Below are positions 53,596 to 62,244 of a DNA stretch of 64,000 nt, piece by piece (the stretch's first letter is position 1; each line of letters opens with the position of its first letter). The stretch comes from Paracoccus sp. UBA889. GTDB lineage: Bacteria > Pseudomonadota > Alphaproteobacteria > Rhodobacterales > Rhodobacteraceae. The stretch spans positions 1 through 64,000 of the forward strand of contig DBFD01000046.1 in the NCBI GenBank assembly GCA_002294185.1, given 5' to 3'. The translations under genes were made by a program, and so were the position numbers. The notes under the pieces were generated by a model. That model ran no database searches and was not told the DNA's origin. It was given only the letters and a program-made list of their open reading frames with translations.

Positions 53596-53644
53596 CGGGC
53601 CGGGCAAGGCCCGTCCCGGTCGCTGCCGCTGGGCCGTTGCGGCC
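53596..53644 (-). repeat. Two-hairpin intergenic repeat, copy 2
   Basis: On the minus strand this is GGCCGCAACGGCC, then the 20-mer GCCCAGCGGCAGCGACCGGG (53615-53634), then GGGCCTTGCCCGGCCCG. It lies 15 bp past the eryD stop, in the opposite orientation to the other two copies relative to the upstream gene. Confidence 0.75.
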
Positions 53645-53667
53645 GGGACCTGGCAACGCGATGCGCG

Positions 53668-53713
53668 AAATAACATAAAAATATCACAAAATAACATAAA
53701 TTATTGTTGATAA
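53668..53713. promoter_or_regulatory. Direct repeats upstream of the DeoR-type regulator
   Basis: The perfect 12-mer AAATAACATAAA occurs twice, at 53668-53679 and 53689-53700, 21 bp apart (two helix turns), and is followed by the palindrome TTAT-TGTTG-ATAA (53701-53713). The region is strikingly AT-rich. DeoR-family repressors often bind tandem repeats of this spacing, so autoregulation is likely. Confidence 0.6.
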
Positions 53714-53773
53714 GTCCAGGCAAGATGTTAAAAAATGGCGAGGCCGACAGGGGGCGGCGAACCGGAGGCAAGG

Positions 53774-54538
53774 ATGAAGCGCGAGGAACGCAGGCAGGCG
53801 ATCATGGATCTGCTGATCGCGGCAAGGGCGGTCGATCTGGACGATCTGGCCGGTCGTTTTGCGGTTTCGAAGATGACCATCCATCGCGATCTGGACGATC
53901 TGGAACAGACCGGTCTGCTGCGGAAGGTGCGCGGCGGCGCCACCGTCGAGGCCGGCATCCAGTTCGAAAGCGATTTCCGGATCCGCGCCTTGCAGGATGC
54001 CGGCGCCAAGGCGCGCATGGCCGCAGCGGCGCTGCATCTGGTCGAGCCGGGGATGAGTGTCATGGTCAATGACGGCTCGATGGCGGCGCTGCTGGGCACG
54101 AGGCTGGTCGAAAGGGCGCCGCTGACGATCATCACCAACAATGCCGCCGTGATCGAGACGCTGAAAGACGCGCCGCGGATCACGCTGATCGCGCTTGGCG
54201 GCGCGTTCGACGCCAAGTTCAACGGCTTTTTCGGCGTGGTGACGGAACAGGCCCTGTCGCGGCTGCGCGCCGATCTGGCCTTCATCTCGACCCCGGCGGT
54301 GTCGGGCCTGCGGGCGTTTCACATGAGCGATGCGGTCGTCGGCGCCAAGCGGGCGATGATGGACGCGGCGCAGCGCAGGGTCCTGTTGGTCAACCATGCA
54401 CGGTTCGGCCGTTCCGCCCTGCACGAACTGGCCGGTCTGGCCGAATTCGATGCCATCATCACCGACGCGCCCCCCGCGCCCGAGGATCGCGCCGCGATCG
54501 ACCGGGCCGGGCTGACGCTGACCATCGCGGAGGATTGA
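53774..54538 (+). CDS. DeoR/GlpR-family transcriptional regulator (EryR-like)
   Basis: A 254-residue DeoR protein. The N-terminal winged helix (MKREERRQAIMDLLIAARAVDLDDLAGRFAVSKMTIHRDLDDLEQTG) is followed by a sugar-phosphate isomerase-like effector domain (VMVNDGSMAALLGTRL, TIITNNAAVIETLKD, ALGGAFDAKFNGFFG). Its place between eryD and tpiA2/rpiB is the same as that of the DeoR gene in the Brucella ery region. GGAGG precedes the ATG. It probably controls the eryH-eryI end. Confidence 0.88.
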   Translation: MKREERRQAIMDLLIAARAVDLDDLAGRFAVSKMTIHRDLDDLEQTGLLRKVRGGATVEAGIQFESDFRIRALQDAGAKARMAAAALHLVEPGMSVMVNDGSMAALLGTRLVERAPLTIITNNAAVIETLKDAPRITLIALGGAFDAKFNGFFGVVTEQALSRLRADLAFISTPAVSGLRAFHMSDAVVGAKRAMMDAAQRRVLLVNHARFGRSALHELAGLAEFDAIITDAPPAPEDRAAIDRAGLTLTIAED

Positions 54539-54542
54539 GCGG

Positions 54543-55301
54543 ATGACAATCTGGATCGGCACAAGCTGGAAGATGAACAAGACCCTGGCCGAAGCAGGCG
54601 CCTTCGCCCGCAGACTGGCCGAGGCTGACGCCGATCACGACCCGCGGATCCAGCGTTTCGTGATCCCGCCCTTCACCGCCTGCCGGCAGGTCAAGGCGGC
54701 TCTGGCCGACGTTTCGGTCAAGGTGGGCGCGCAGAACATGCACTGGGCCGATGAAGGCGCCTGGACGGGCGAGATCTCGGCCCCGATGCTGGTCGATTGC
54801 GGGCTCGACATCGTGGAACTGGGCCATTCCGAACGGCGCGAACATTTCGGCGAGACGGACGAGACGGTCGGCCTGAAGACCCGGGCCGCCATCCGCCATG
54901 GTCTGATCCCGCTGATCTGCATCGGTGAAACGCTGGCCCAGCGTCAGGCCGGTCGCGCGCAGCAGGTGCTGGAGCAGCAGGTGCGCGGCGCGCTGGCCCA
55001 TCTGTCCGACGACCAGAGGGCGGCCCGGATCCTGCTGGCCTACGAGCCGGTCTGGGCCATTGGCGACAACGGCATCCCCGCGACCTCGGATTATGCCGAC
55101 GCGCGGCAGGCCGAGATTGCGGCCGTCGCGCGCGATGTGCTGGGAAGTCCGGTGCCGTGCCTCTATGGCGGGTCGGTCAATCCCGACAATTGCGCGGAAC
55201 TTGTCGGATGCCCGCATATCGACGGGCTGTTCATCGGACGCTCGGCCTGGAGGGTCGAGGGATATCTGGACATTCTGGCGCGTTGCGCCGCTGCTATCTG
55301 A
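54543..55301 (+). CDS. eryH: Triose-phosphate-isomerase paralogue EryH (TpiA2)
   Basis: A 252-residue TIM paralogue with all catalytic motifs: WKMNKTL (Lys), [14 protein letters not shown] (His), and [16 protein letters not shown] (Glu), then [10 protein letters not shown] for phosphate binding. In Brucella, EryH isomerises an erythrulose phosphate rather than triose phosphate. Context (4 bp after the DeoR gene, 11 bp before rpiB) points to the same role here, but ordinary TpiA activity cannot be excluded. Confidence 0.88.
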   Translation: MTIWIGTSWKMNKTLAEAGAFARRLAEADADHDPRIQRFVIPPFTACRQVKAALADVSVKVGAQNMHWADEGAWTGEISAPMLVDCGLDIVELGHSERREHFGETDETVGLKTRAAIRHGLIPLICIGETLAQRQAGRAQQVLEQQVRGALAHLSDDQRAARILLAYEPVWAIGDNGIPATSDYADARQAEIAAVARDVLGSPVPCLYGGSVNPDNCAELVGCPHIDGLFIGRSAWRVEGYLDILARCAAAI

Positions 55302-55312
55302 AGGAGAGCAAG

Positions 55313-55774
55313 ATGAAACTGGCAATTGCAGGCGACAGCGCGGGCGAGGGGCTGGCAAAGGTCTTGGCCGATCACCTCAGGCACCGCCACGACGTGTCCG
55401 AGATCAGCCGCACCGAGGCGGGACCGGATGCCTTCTACGCGACCCTCTCGGATCGGGTGGCCAGTGCCGTGCGGGACGGCACCTATGACCGCGCGATCCT
55501 GGTCTGCGGGACGGGGATCGGGGTTTGCATCTCGGCCAACAAGGTGCCGGGCATCCGTGCCGCGCTGACACACGACACCTATTCGGCCGAACGGGCGGCG
55601 CTGTCGAACAATGCGCAGATCATCACCATGGGGGCGCGGGTGATCGGCTCGGAACTGGCGAAAGCCATCGCCGATGCGTTCCTGGCCGAGGCGATGAATT
55701 TCGACGCCCGGGGCCGCTCGGCCGGCAATGTCGCGGCGATCGACGCGGTGGATGCGAAATACCATCAGGCGTGA
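55313..55774 (+). CDS. eryI: RpiB-type isomerase EryI
   Basis: A 153-residue RpiB/LacAB-family isomerase. The Cys motif [23 protein letters not shown] and the substrate loop [31 protein letters not shown] are present. In Brucella, EryI forms D-erythrose 4-phosphate, feeding the pentose phosphate pathway. AAGGAGAG precedes the ATG at 55313. It ends the ery transcript. Confidence 0.9.
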   Translation: MKLAIAGDSAGEGLAKVLADHLRHRHDVSEISRTEAGPDAFYATLSDRVASAVRDGTYDRAILVCGTGIGVCISANKVPGIRAALTHDTYSAERAALSNNAQIITMGARVIGSELAKAIADAFLAEAMNFDARGRSAGNVAAIDAVDAKYHQA

Positions 55775-55785
55775 CCGGGCCTGAC

Positions 55786-55857
55786 CGCGCGCGTCCCGGA
55801 CGCGCGCCTGCCGCCCAGCGGCAGCGACCGGGCCGGGCTTCGCCCGGCCCGTCCCGG
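55786..55857 (+). repeat. Two-hairpin intergenic repeat, copy 3
   Basis: GCGCGCGTCCCGGACGCGCGC forms the first hairpin; the 20-mer GCCCAGCGGCAGCGACCGGG is at 55813-55832; GGGCTTCGCCCGGCCCG is the second hairpin. It lies between the converging ends of eryI and putR and could end either transcript. Confidence 0.75.
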
Positions 55858-55940
55858 TTCCGAACATGCGCCGCGACGGGTTTCCCCGGTCATCATCCGC
55901 GCCGCCGTTCCGCAGGCGCAACCCGGCGCGGCCCGGACTG

Positions 55941-56402
55941 CTAGACAGCGGTCCAGTTCTGTTCGACAACGGCCTCCATCGAGACATAGCTGGACGTGCC
56001 GCCGACGAAGGGCAGGGTGGCGATCTTGTCCGCCATGATCCGGCGGAAATCGGCCATGTCTCGCGACCTCACCTTGACCAGATAGTCGAAACCGCCCGCG
56101 ATCATGTAGCATTCCTCGACTTCGGGAATCTGCCGTATGGCCATGTTGAACGCTTGCAGGGCCTTCTGGCGGGTATCGGTCAGCCGCACCTCCATGTAGG
56201 TGACATGGGTCAGGCCCAGTTTCAGCGGCGACAGCATCGCGCGATAGCCGGTGATCAGGCCGGCCTCCTCCAACTGGCGGATGCGGGCCGCGACCGGGGT
56301 CTTGGACAGCCCGACCTTGCGCGCCAGGTCGCTGACCGGGATGCGGGCATTGGCCACCAGTTCGGCGATGATCTTGCGATTCGTCGCGTCAAGAATATCC
56401 AT
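55941..56402 (-). CDS. putR: Lrp/AsnC-family regulator of proline catabolism (PutR)
   Basis: A 153-residue Lrp protein. The HTH (ATNRKIIAELVANARIPVSDLARKVGLSKTPVAARIRQLEEAG) precedes the RAM domain (VEECYMIAGGFDYLVKVRSRD). Sequence and location divergent from putA match PutR of Agrobacterium and Rhodobacter, which activates putA when proline is present. The 116-bp gap to putA would hold its sites. Confidence 0.93.
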   Translation of the reverse strand: MDILDATNRKIIAELVANARIPVSDLARKVGLSKTPVAARIRQLEEAGLITGYRAMLSPLKLGLTHVTYMEVRLTDTRQKALQAFNMAIRQIPEVEECYMIAGGFDYLVKVRSRDMADFRRIMADKIATLPFVGGTSSYVSMEAVVEQNWTAV

Positions 56403-56518
56403 GATCTGTCCCGGCCGTCCTCTATGGGCGTTTCGCCTGCCAATCTGGCCCGCTTTGGGCCCTTCGTCCAGCGATGATCGTGTAACCTGATCGGCAAGAC
56501 GACCGACAGGAGCCTGCC

Positions 56519-59500
56519 ATGCCCGATTTTTCCGCCTTCACCACCGACGCCAAGTTCCGTCCCGAAGCCGACCTGCTGTCCGATCTGGTCGCACAGGCCG
56601 ACATGTCCTGTGCCATGCGCGGCCGCATCACCGACCGTGCCGCCGAACTGGTGCGCCGCATCCGCCGCGAGGCGAAGCCCAGCCTGATGGAGCATTTCCT
56701 GTCGGAATATGGCCTGTCCACGCGCGAGGGCGTCGCCCTGATGTGCCTGGCCGAGGCGATGCTGCGCGTGCCCGACCGCATGACCATCGACGCGCTGATC
56801 GAGGACAAGATCGCGCCGTCGGACTGGGGGCTGCACCTGGGCGAGGCATCGTCCAGCCTGGTCAATGCCTCGACCTGGGCGCTGATGCTGACCGGCAAGG
56901 TGCTGGATGATGACCATCCGGGCATCGCCGGCACGCTGCGCGGCGCCGTTCGCCGCCTGGGCGAGCCGGTGATCCGCACCGCCGTCACCCGCGCCATGCG
57001 CGAGATGGGCCGCCAGTTCGTGCTGGGCCAGACCATCGAGGCGGCGCTGGACCGGGCGAAGACGCGCGAGGCGCAGGGCTATACCTACAGCTATGACATG
57101 CTGGGCGAGGCCGCGATGACCGGCGATGACGCAGCCCGCTATGCCAGCGAATATTCGGCCGCGATCCGCGCCATCGCGGGCGCCTGCGGCAAGGGCTCGG
57201 TCGAGAAGAATCCGGGCATCTCGATCAAGCTGTCGGCGCTGCATCCCCGATATGAAGTGGCGCAGGAAGATCGGGTCATGGCCGAGCTGGTCCCGGTCGT
57301 CCTGGATCTGGCGCGACAGGCCAAGGCCGCCAACATGGGCATGAACATCGATGCCGAGGAACAGGACCGGCTGGTCATCTCGCTGAAGGTGATCGAGGCG
57401 GTGCTGTCCGATCCCTCGCTGGCCGGCTGGAACGGGTTCGGCGTCGTCGTGCAGGCCTATGGCAAGCGGGCCGGGCTGGTCATCGACTGGCTGCACGCGC
57501 TGGCCACGCGGCTGGACCGGCGGATCATGGTGCGGCTGGTCAAGGGCGCCTATTGGGACACCGAGATCAAGCGCGCCCAGGTCGAGGGTTTTCCCGACTT
57601 CGCGCTGTTCACCACCAAGACCGCGACCGATGTCAGCTTCATCGCCCATGCCCGCAAGCTGATCGGCCATGCCGACCGCATCTATCCGCAATTCGCCACC
57701 CACAACGCCCAGACCGTCGCCGCGATCCTGGAGATGGCCGGCGGCATCGACTATGAATTCCAGCGTCTGCACGGCATGGGCGAACGGCTGCACGACATCG
57801 TGATCCGCGATACCGGCGGCCGATGCCGCATCTATGCCCCGGTCGGGGCACATCGCGATCTGCTGGCCTATCTGGTCCGCCGGCTGCTGGAAAACGGCGC
57901 CAACTCGTCCTTTGTCCACCAGATCGTCGATGAAGATGTCAGCCCCGAAGACATCGCGCGCGACCCGTTCGACATGCTGGCGCAAGCGAAGCCGCCGGCG
58001 CTGCTGGTCCATCCGGACCGGATTTTCGGCGAGGACCGGAAGAATTCGAAGGGTTTCGACCTCAGCGACGAAGGCACGCTGGCGCGGATCGAGACCGCGC
58101 GCGATGTGTCCATCGCCGATGCGGGGCCGCTGACCCTGCGCGCGCCTTCGGGATCCGCCCGGCCGGTCGTCAACCCCGCCACCGGCGCGACCATCGCCCA
58201 GGTGACCGAGGCCGACGCCGATTGCGCGGCACGCGCGATCGAGGATGCGCAGGTCTGGGATGCCGCACCGGCCGAACGCGCGGCGATCCTGCGTCGCGCG
58301 GCCGATCTTTACGAAGACCATTTCGGCCCGATCTTCGCCATTCTGGGCCGCGAGGGCGGCAAGGCGCTGCCCGACGCCGTGGGCGAATTGCGTGAGGCGG
58401 TGGATTTCCTGCGCTACTACGCGGCGCAGGGCCAGGATCAGGCTCGGGCGCCCCGCGGCATCGTCACCGCGATCAGCCCGTGGAACTTCCCCCTGGCGAT
58501 CTTCACCGGCCAGATCGCGGCGGCGCTGATGGCGGGCAATGCGGTGCTGGCGAAACCGGCCGAACAGACGCCGCTGATCGCGCATCTGGCCGTGACGCTG
58601 CTGCATCAGGCGGGCGTGCCCCGCGCCAGCCTGCAATTCCTGCCAGGCGACGGGTCCAGTTTGGGCGCCGCGCTGACCCGCGATCCGCGCATCGGTGGCG
58701 TGGTCTTCACCGGCTCGACCGAGACCGCGCGGATCATCGCCCGCGCCATGGCCCGGCACATGGCCCCCGGAACGCCCCTGATCGCCGAGACGGGCGGATT
58801 GAACGCGATGATCGTCGATTCGACCGCGCTGCCCGAACAGGCGGTGCGCGATATCGTCGCCTCGTCCTTCCGTTCGGCCGGGCAACGCTGTTCGGCGCTG
58901 CGCTGTCTCTATCTGCAAGAGGATGTCGCCCCGCATGTGACCGCGATGATCGCGGGCGCCATGGACGAATTGCGGATGGGCGACCCGTGGCACCTGTCCA
59001 CCGACGTAGGCCCCGTCATCGACGCCGATGCCGAGGCCGGGATCGCCGAATATCTGGATCGGAACCGCAATCGCGTGCTGCACCGCCTCGAGACACCGTC
59101 CGAGGGGCATTTCATCGCACCCACGATGCTGAAGGTCGCCGGAATCGACGATCTGCACCGCGAAATCTTTGGTCCGGTGCTGCATGTGGCGACCTTCAGG
59201 GCACGCGATCTGGACAAGGTGATCGGCGACATAAATGCCCGCGGTTTCGGCCTGACCTTCGGCCTGCATACCCGCATCGACAGCCGCGTGCAGGAGGTGA
59301 CCGACGCGGTCCATGCCGGCAATCTCTATGTCAACCGCAACCAGATCGGCGCGGTCGTTGGCAGCCAGCCTTTCGGGGGCGAGGGTCTGTCGGGCACCGG
59401 GCCCAAGGCGGGCGGGCCGAACTACGTGCCGCGCTTCTTCGCGCCAGAGCCGGGCCGGGCGGCCGGGGCCTGGGGTGGCGATGCCGACGAGGCAAGGCTG

Positions 59501-59917
59501 GCCAGGGCGCTGGCGGCCGGCGCTGACAGGATGATCGGCGAACGGCTGATGCCCGGCCCGACCGGAGAGCTGAACCGCATGACCACCCACCAGCGGCCGC
59601 CGCTGCTATGCCTGGGTCCGGGCCCCGAGGCGGTCGCCGCGCAGGTCGCGGCGGTCGAATCCCTGGGCGGCCGGGCCATTGGCGCGGATGGCGCGGTCCC
59701 GGCTGAGGCTCTGGCGCGGCTGAACGGCTTTTCCGGCGTGTTGTGGTGGGGTGACGAGGATACCGGGCGGGCCTATTCCACGGAACTGGCCGGACGCGAG
59801 GGCGCGCTGGTGCCGCTGATCACCGCGATGCCGGATCTGGCCCATATCGCCCATGAGCGCCATCTTTGCGTGGACACCACGGCGGCGGGCGGCAATGCCG
59901 CGCTGCTGGCCGGTTAG
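56519..59917 (+). CDS. putA: Bifunctional proline dehydrogenase / glutamate-semialdehyde dehydrogenase
   Basis: A 1132-residue PutA that oxidises proline to glutamate. The FAD-dependent PRODH barrel spans about residues 80-500 (SIKLSALHPRYEVAQEDRV, MGMNIDAEEQDRL, VKGAYWDTEIKRAQ, ATHNAQTVAAILEM). The aldehyde dehydrogenase domain spans about 540-1000, with ISPWNFPLAIFTGQIAAALM, FTGSTETARIIARAMA, the Glu in LIAETGGLNAMI and the Cys in SAGQRCSALRCLYLQ. No N-terminal ribbon-helix-helix is present, so PutR does the regulation. ACAGGAG precedes the ATG. The tail of about 120 residues is normal for this class. Confidence 0.95.
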   Translation: MPDFSAFTTDAKFRPEADLLSDLVAQADMSCAMRGRITDRAAELVRRIRREAKPSLMEHFLSEYGLSTREGVALMCLAEAMLRVPDRMTIDALIEDKIAPSDWGLHLGEASSSLVNASTWALMLTGKVLDDDHPGIAGTLRGAVRRLGEPVIRTAVTRAMREMGRQFVLGQTIEAALDRAKTREAQGYTYSYDMLGEAAMTGDDAARYASEYSAAIRAIAGACGKGSVEKNPGISIKLSALHPRYEVAQEDRVMAELVPVVLDLARQAKAANMGMNIDAEEQDRLVISLKVIEAVLSDPSLAGWNGFGVVVQAYGKRAGLVIDWLHALATRLDRRIMVRLVKGAYWDTEIKRAQVEGFPDFALFTTKTATDVSFIAHARKLIGHADRIYPQFATHNAQTVAAILEMAGGIDYEFQRLHGMGERLHDIVIRDTGGRCRIYAPVGAHRDLLAYLVRRLLENGANSSFVHQIVDEDVSPEDIARDPFDMLAQAKPPALLVHPDRIFGEDRKNSKGFDLSDEGTLARIETARDVSIADAGPLTLRAPSGSARPVVNPATGATIAQVTEADADCAARAIEDAQVWDAAPAERAAILRRAADLYEDHFGPIFAILGREGGKALPDAVGELREAVDFLRYYAAQGQDQARAPRGIVTAISPWNFPLAIFTGQIAAALMAGNAVLAKPAEQTPLIAHLAVTLLHQAGVPRASLQFLPGDGSSLGAALTRDPRIGGVVFTGSTETARIIARAMARHMAPGTPLIAETGGLNAMIVDSTALPEQAVRDIVASSFRSAGQRCSALRCLYLQEDVAPHVTAMIAGAMDELRMGDPWHLSTDVGPVIDADAEAGIAEYLDRNRNRVLHRLETPSEGHFIAPTMLKVAGIDDLHREIFGPVLHVATFRARDLDKVIGDINARGFGLTFGLHTRIDSRVQEVTDAVHAGNLYVNRNQIGAVVGSQPFGGEGLSGTGPKAGGPNYVPRFFAPEPGRAAGAWGGDADEARLARALAAGADRMIGERLMPGPTGELNRMTTHQRPPLLCLGPGPEAVAAQVAAVESLGGRAIGADGAVPAEALARLNGFSGVLWWGDEDTGRAYSTELAGREGALVPLITAMPDLAHIAHERHLCVDTTAAGGNAALLAG

Positions 59918-59931
59918 GGCGGACCGGAAAC

Positions 59932-61152
59932 TCAGGCCGGGCGCGCGATGGCCGTGAAATCCATCCGCACCCGCGCCTCGCCCTCCTGGATCGAAAAGGA
60001 CAGCGCCACGCCGCTGCGTTCGGCGATCTTCCGGATGATCGTCATGCCCAGGCCGACACCCTCGGAATCGGGCGATTTGCGGAACGTGCCCTGCCGGAAT
60101 CCGGCCGAGGCGGCGACGGGGTTGCGGATCTCCAGCACCGGGCCGGGGCGCAGCCTGGCGCGGACCGGGCCGGTTCCGTGATCGGCGGCGTTGCGGATGA
60201 CGTTGCCGATCATCAGCGCCGCCGCATCGGGATGCATCGCCACCTGTGCGACCTCCAGATCGCCGTCATCGAAGGCCGGCGCGGGCCTTTGCTCGGCGAT
60301 CATCATGCGCAGGACGACAACCAGATCGCAGCCCGCCTCGTTCGCGATCCCGGCCTCGGCGCGGGACAATTCCAGAAGCCGTTCCACGATCCGCCCAAGC
60401 CGGCCGATGGCGCGGTCGATCTGCCTGGGCGCTTCGGCATCCGCGCGCCCCGCGACCATCAACTGCGCCTGCGCCGAGGCCGCCGCCAGCGGCGTGCGCA
60501 ATTCATGTGCGGCATGGGTCGCGAATTGCCGTTCCGCCTCGACATACTGACCGATGCGGCCCAGATAGCCGTTCAGCGCGTCGGGGATCGGGATCAGCTC
60601 CTCGGGCAGGTCGGCGGCGGCGACAGGCGACAGGTCATCCGCCCGTCTGCCGCCCAGCGAACGGGCAAAGCGCAGTGCGGGCGTCAACGCGCCCGTCACC
60701 GTCATCCTCACGATCCACAGCACGAGCCCCAGCACCGGCAACATCAGAAGCACCAATCCTCCGATGCTTTCCAGCAATTCGTCGCGCCGCCATTCGTTGC
60801 TTTGACCCAGTTCGACCGCGATCCCGTCCGCGGGGCGCGACAGGCGATAGATGCGCCAGCCGCCGCTGCTGCGGGGCCCGTCCGCCTGCTGCCGCGGCCA
60901 TGGCGCATCGCCCTGTTCGCCGGCCGGCGTCACGATGCGGTAGGCCGGGAAAACCGTTCTGTCCGCGGCGGTGAAATCGCCGCCCGTCGCCAGAACGACC
61001 CGGGCGGAATCGCGCAGGATATCGTCCATGAACTCGGTCATCTCGCGGGACAGGAACAGCATCGTCAGCGCCATCCCGCACAGCCATCCCAGGCTGACGC
61101 CCAGAACCAGCCGGCGGACCAGACGCCCGCGCAGGGACCAGCCGCGCCTCAC
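59932..61152 (-). CDS. Sensor histidine kinase (QseC/PmrB-like)
   Basis: A 406-residue two-helix membrane kinase. Membrane segments are at about 12-34 and 155-180 with a periplasmic sensor between. The dimerisation box FATHAAHELRTPLAAASAQAQ holds the phosphorylated His, GNVIRNAADHG is the N-box and GVGLGMTIIRKIAERSG the G-box. A GTGA overlap with the response-regulator stop makes the GTG at 61152 the start. It is convergent with putA, 14 bp apart. Confidence 0.92.
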   Translation of the reverse strand: MRRGWSLRGRLVRRLVLGVSLGWLCGMALTMLFLSREMTEFMDDILRDSARVVLATGGDFTAADRTVFPAYRIVTPAGEQGDAPWPRQQADGPRSSGGWRIYRLSRPADGIAVELGQSNEWRRDELLESIGGLVLLMLPVLGLVLWIVRMTVTGALTPALRFARSLGGRRADDLSPVAAADLPEELIPIPDALNGYLGRIGQYVEAERQFATHAAHELRTPLAAASAQAQLMVAGRADAEAPRQIDRAIGRLGRIVERLLELSRAEAGIANEAGCDLVVVLRMMIAEQRPAPAFDDGDLEVAQVAMHPDAAALMIGNVIRNAADHGTGPVRARLRPGPVLEIRNPVAASAGFRQGTFRKSPDSEGVGLGMTIIRKIAERSGVALSFSIQEGEARVRMDFTAIARPA

Positions 61153-61802
61153 GGGATCAGATAGCCCAGGCCGCGCCGGGTCTCGATCAGCCGCGCACCC
61201 AGCTTGGCGCGCAGGCGCGAAACATAGACCTCAACGGCGTTGCCCTCGATCTCGTCGCCAAAGGAATACAGCCGTTCCTCCAGCGCCCGCCGCGACATGA
61301 CCCGCCCGCGCGAGGCCAGAAGCGCATCGAACAGCGCCCATTCCCGCGAGGTCAGGCGAATTTCGCCCTCGTCGCGGAACAGCCGGGCGGCGCCGCGGTC
61401 GATGCGCAGATCGCCCAGGCGCAGCTGCACCGCCGGATCGCCGTCGGCGCGGCGGGCATGTGCGCGCAGGCGGGCGTCCAGCTCGCCCAGATCGAAGGGC
61501 TTGACGACATAATCGTCGGCGCCCGAATCCAGCCCCTCGATCCGGTCGCTGATCTGGTCATGGGCGCTGGCGATGATCACCGGCACCCGGTTGCCCGACG
61601 CCCTGATGTCGCGCAGAAGCCGCAATCCGGATCCGTCCGGCAGGGCCAGATCCAGCACGATCGCGTCATATACGGCCACGTCCAGCGCATCGCGGGCCTC
61701 GGACAGGGAGGCGGCGTGATCGACGGCATGGGCGCCGCCGCGCAGGAACCGCACCACCGCATCGGCAAGATCCGGCCCGTCCTCGACCAGCAGAATCCGC
61801 AT
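61149..61802 (-). CDS. OmpR-family response regulator (QseB/PmrA-like)
   Basis: A 217-residue regulator. The receiver domain has VEDGPDL (acidic pocket), the phosphorylated Asp in IVLDLALPDGSG, and KPFDLGELDARLRAH with the conserved Lys. The DNA-binding domain carries IRLTSREWALFDALLASRGRVMSRRALEERLYS and a winged helix ending LIETRRGLGYLI. It leads the leftward operon with the kinase. The genes divergent from it concern envelope glycosylation and are candidate targets. Confidence 0.93.
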   Translation of the reverse strand: MRILLVEDGPDLADAVVRFLRGGAHAVDHAASLSEARDALDVAVYDAIVLDLALPDGSGLRLLRDIRASGNRVPVIIASAHDQISDRIEGLDSGADDYVVKPFDLGELDARLRAHARRADGDPAVQLRLGDLRIDRGAARLFRDEGEIRLTSREWALFDALLASRGRVMSRRALEERLYSFGDEIEGNAVEVYVSRLRAKLGARLIETRRGLGYLIP

Positions 61803-61832
61803 GAGCCCCTCGTTTCATTCATTGCCCGGCCG

Positions 61833-61868
61833 GATTGATATGGCGGGCATTCCGGTCCAATATCAATC
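61833..61868. promoter_or_regulatory. Perfect 9-bp inverted repeat in the divergent promoter region
   Basis: GATTGATAT (61833-61841) and ATATCAATC (61860-61868) are exact reverse complements, centred in the 151-bp gap between the response-regulator gene and the LAB_N gene. Arms are 27 bp apart centre to centre. A candidate operator for the regulator acting on both sides; inference only. Confidence 0.5.
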
Positions 61869-61953
61869 GAGGGGTCAGAAGAAAAGCGCGCGGCTGTAAG
61901 GAAGGAGCAAGGTTGCCTACCTACCGCGAACGCCAAAAAGGCAGGAATTCATT

Positions 61954-62244
61954 TTGCAACTGAACGTCAACATGATCTGGCTTGCCGTGGGGCTGCTGGG
62001 GCAGGCGCTGTTTTCGGCACGCTTCCTGGTCCAGTGGCTGGCCAGCGAGCGCAAGCGGCAAAGCATCATCCCCGTGGCCTTCTGGTGGCTGTCGCTGTGC
62101 GGCGGTGCCACGCTGCTGGCCTATGCGCTGTGGCGGCGCGATCCTGTCTTCATTCTCGGGCAGGGCATGGGGCTGTTCGTCTATACCCGCAACCTGATCC
62201 TGATCCGCCGCCATGTCCGCAGCCTCGCCGAGGCCGGTGCATGA
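61954..62244 (+). CDS. LAB_N-domain small membrane protein
   Basis: A 96-residue protein equal to the lipid-A-disaccharide synthase N-terminal (LAB_N) domain, with three membrane helices. VGLLGQALFSARFLVQWLASERKRQSIIPVAFWWLSLCGG and MGLFVYTRNLILIRRH are the hallmark. In lipid A and envelope gene groups it accompanies ArnT-like and GT2 transferases. AGGAA lies about 8 bases before the TTG at 61954; an ATG at 61972 is the alternative. It overlaps the next gene by 4 bp. Confidence 0.88.
   Translation: MQLNVNMIWLAVGLLGQALFSARFLVQWLASERKRQSIIPVAFWWLSLCGGATLLAYALWRRDPVFILGQGMGLFVYTRNLILIRRHVRSLAEAGA

Noticed and set aside
53668..53713. Possible CRISPR repeats or a replication-origin iteron at the AT-rich direct repeats
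   Set aside because: Only two 12-bp repeats, no spacers of CRISPR size, no cas or rep genes nearby; a promoter operator is simpler.
54543..55301. Calling this the housekeeping tpiA
   Set aside because: Motifs are compatible, but its place between a DeoR regulator and rpiB in an ery locus matches the EryH paralogue; housekeeping tpiA is expected elsewhere.
56255..59590. A 1111-codon open frame antisense to putA
   Set aside because: Its composition (runs of R, G, H, Q) is that of a high-GC shadow frame; no domain can be recognised, and the plus strand encodes a complete PutA with all motifs.
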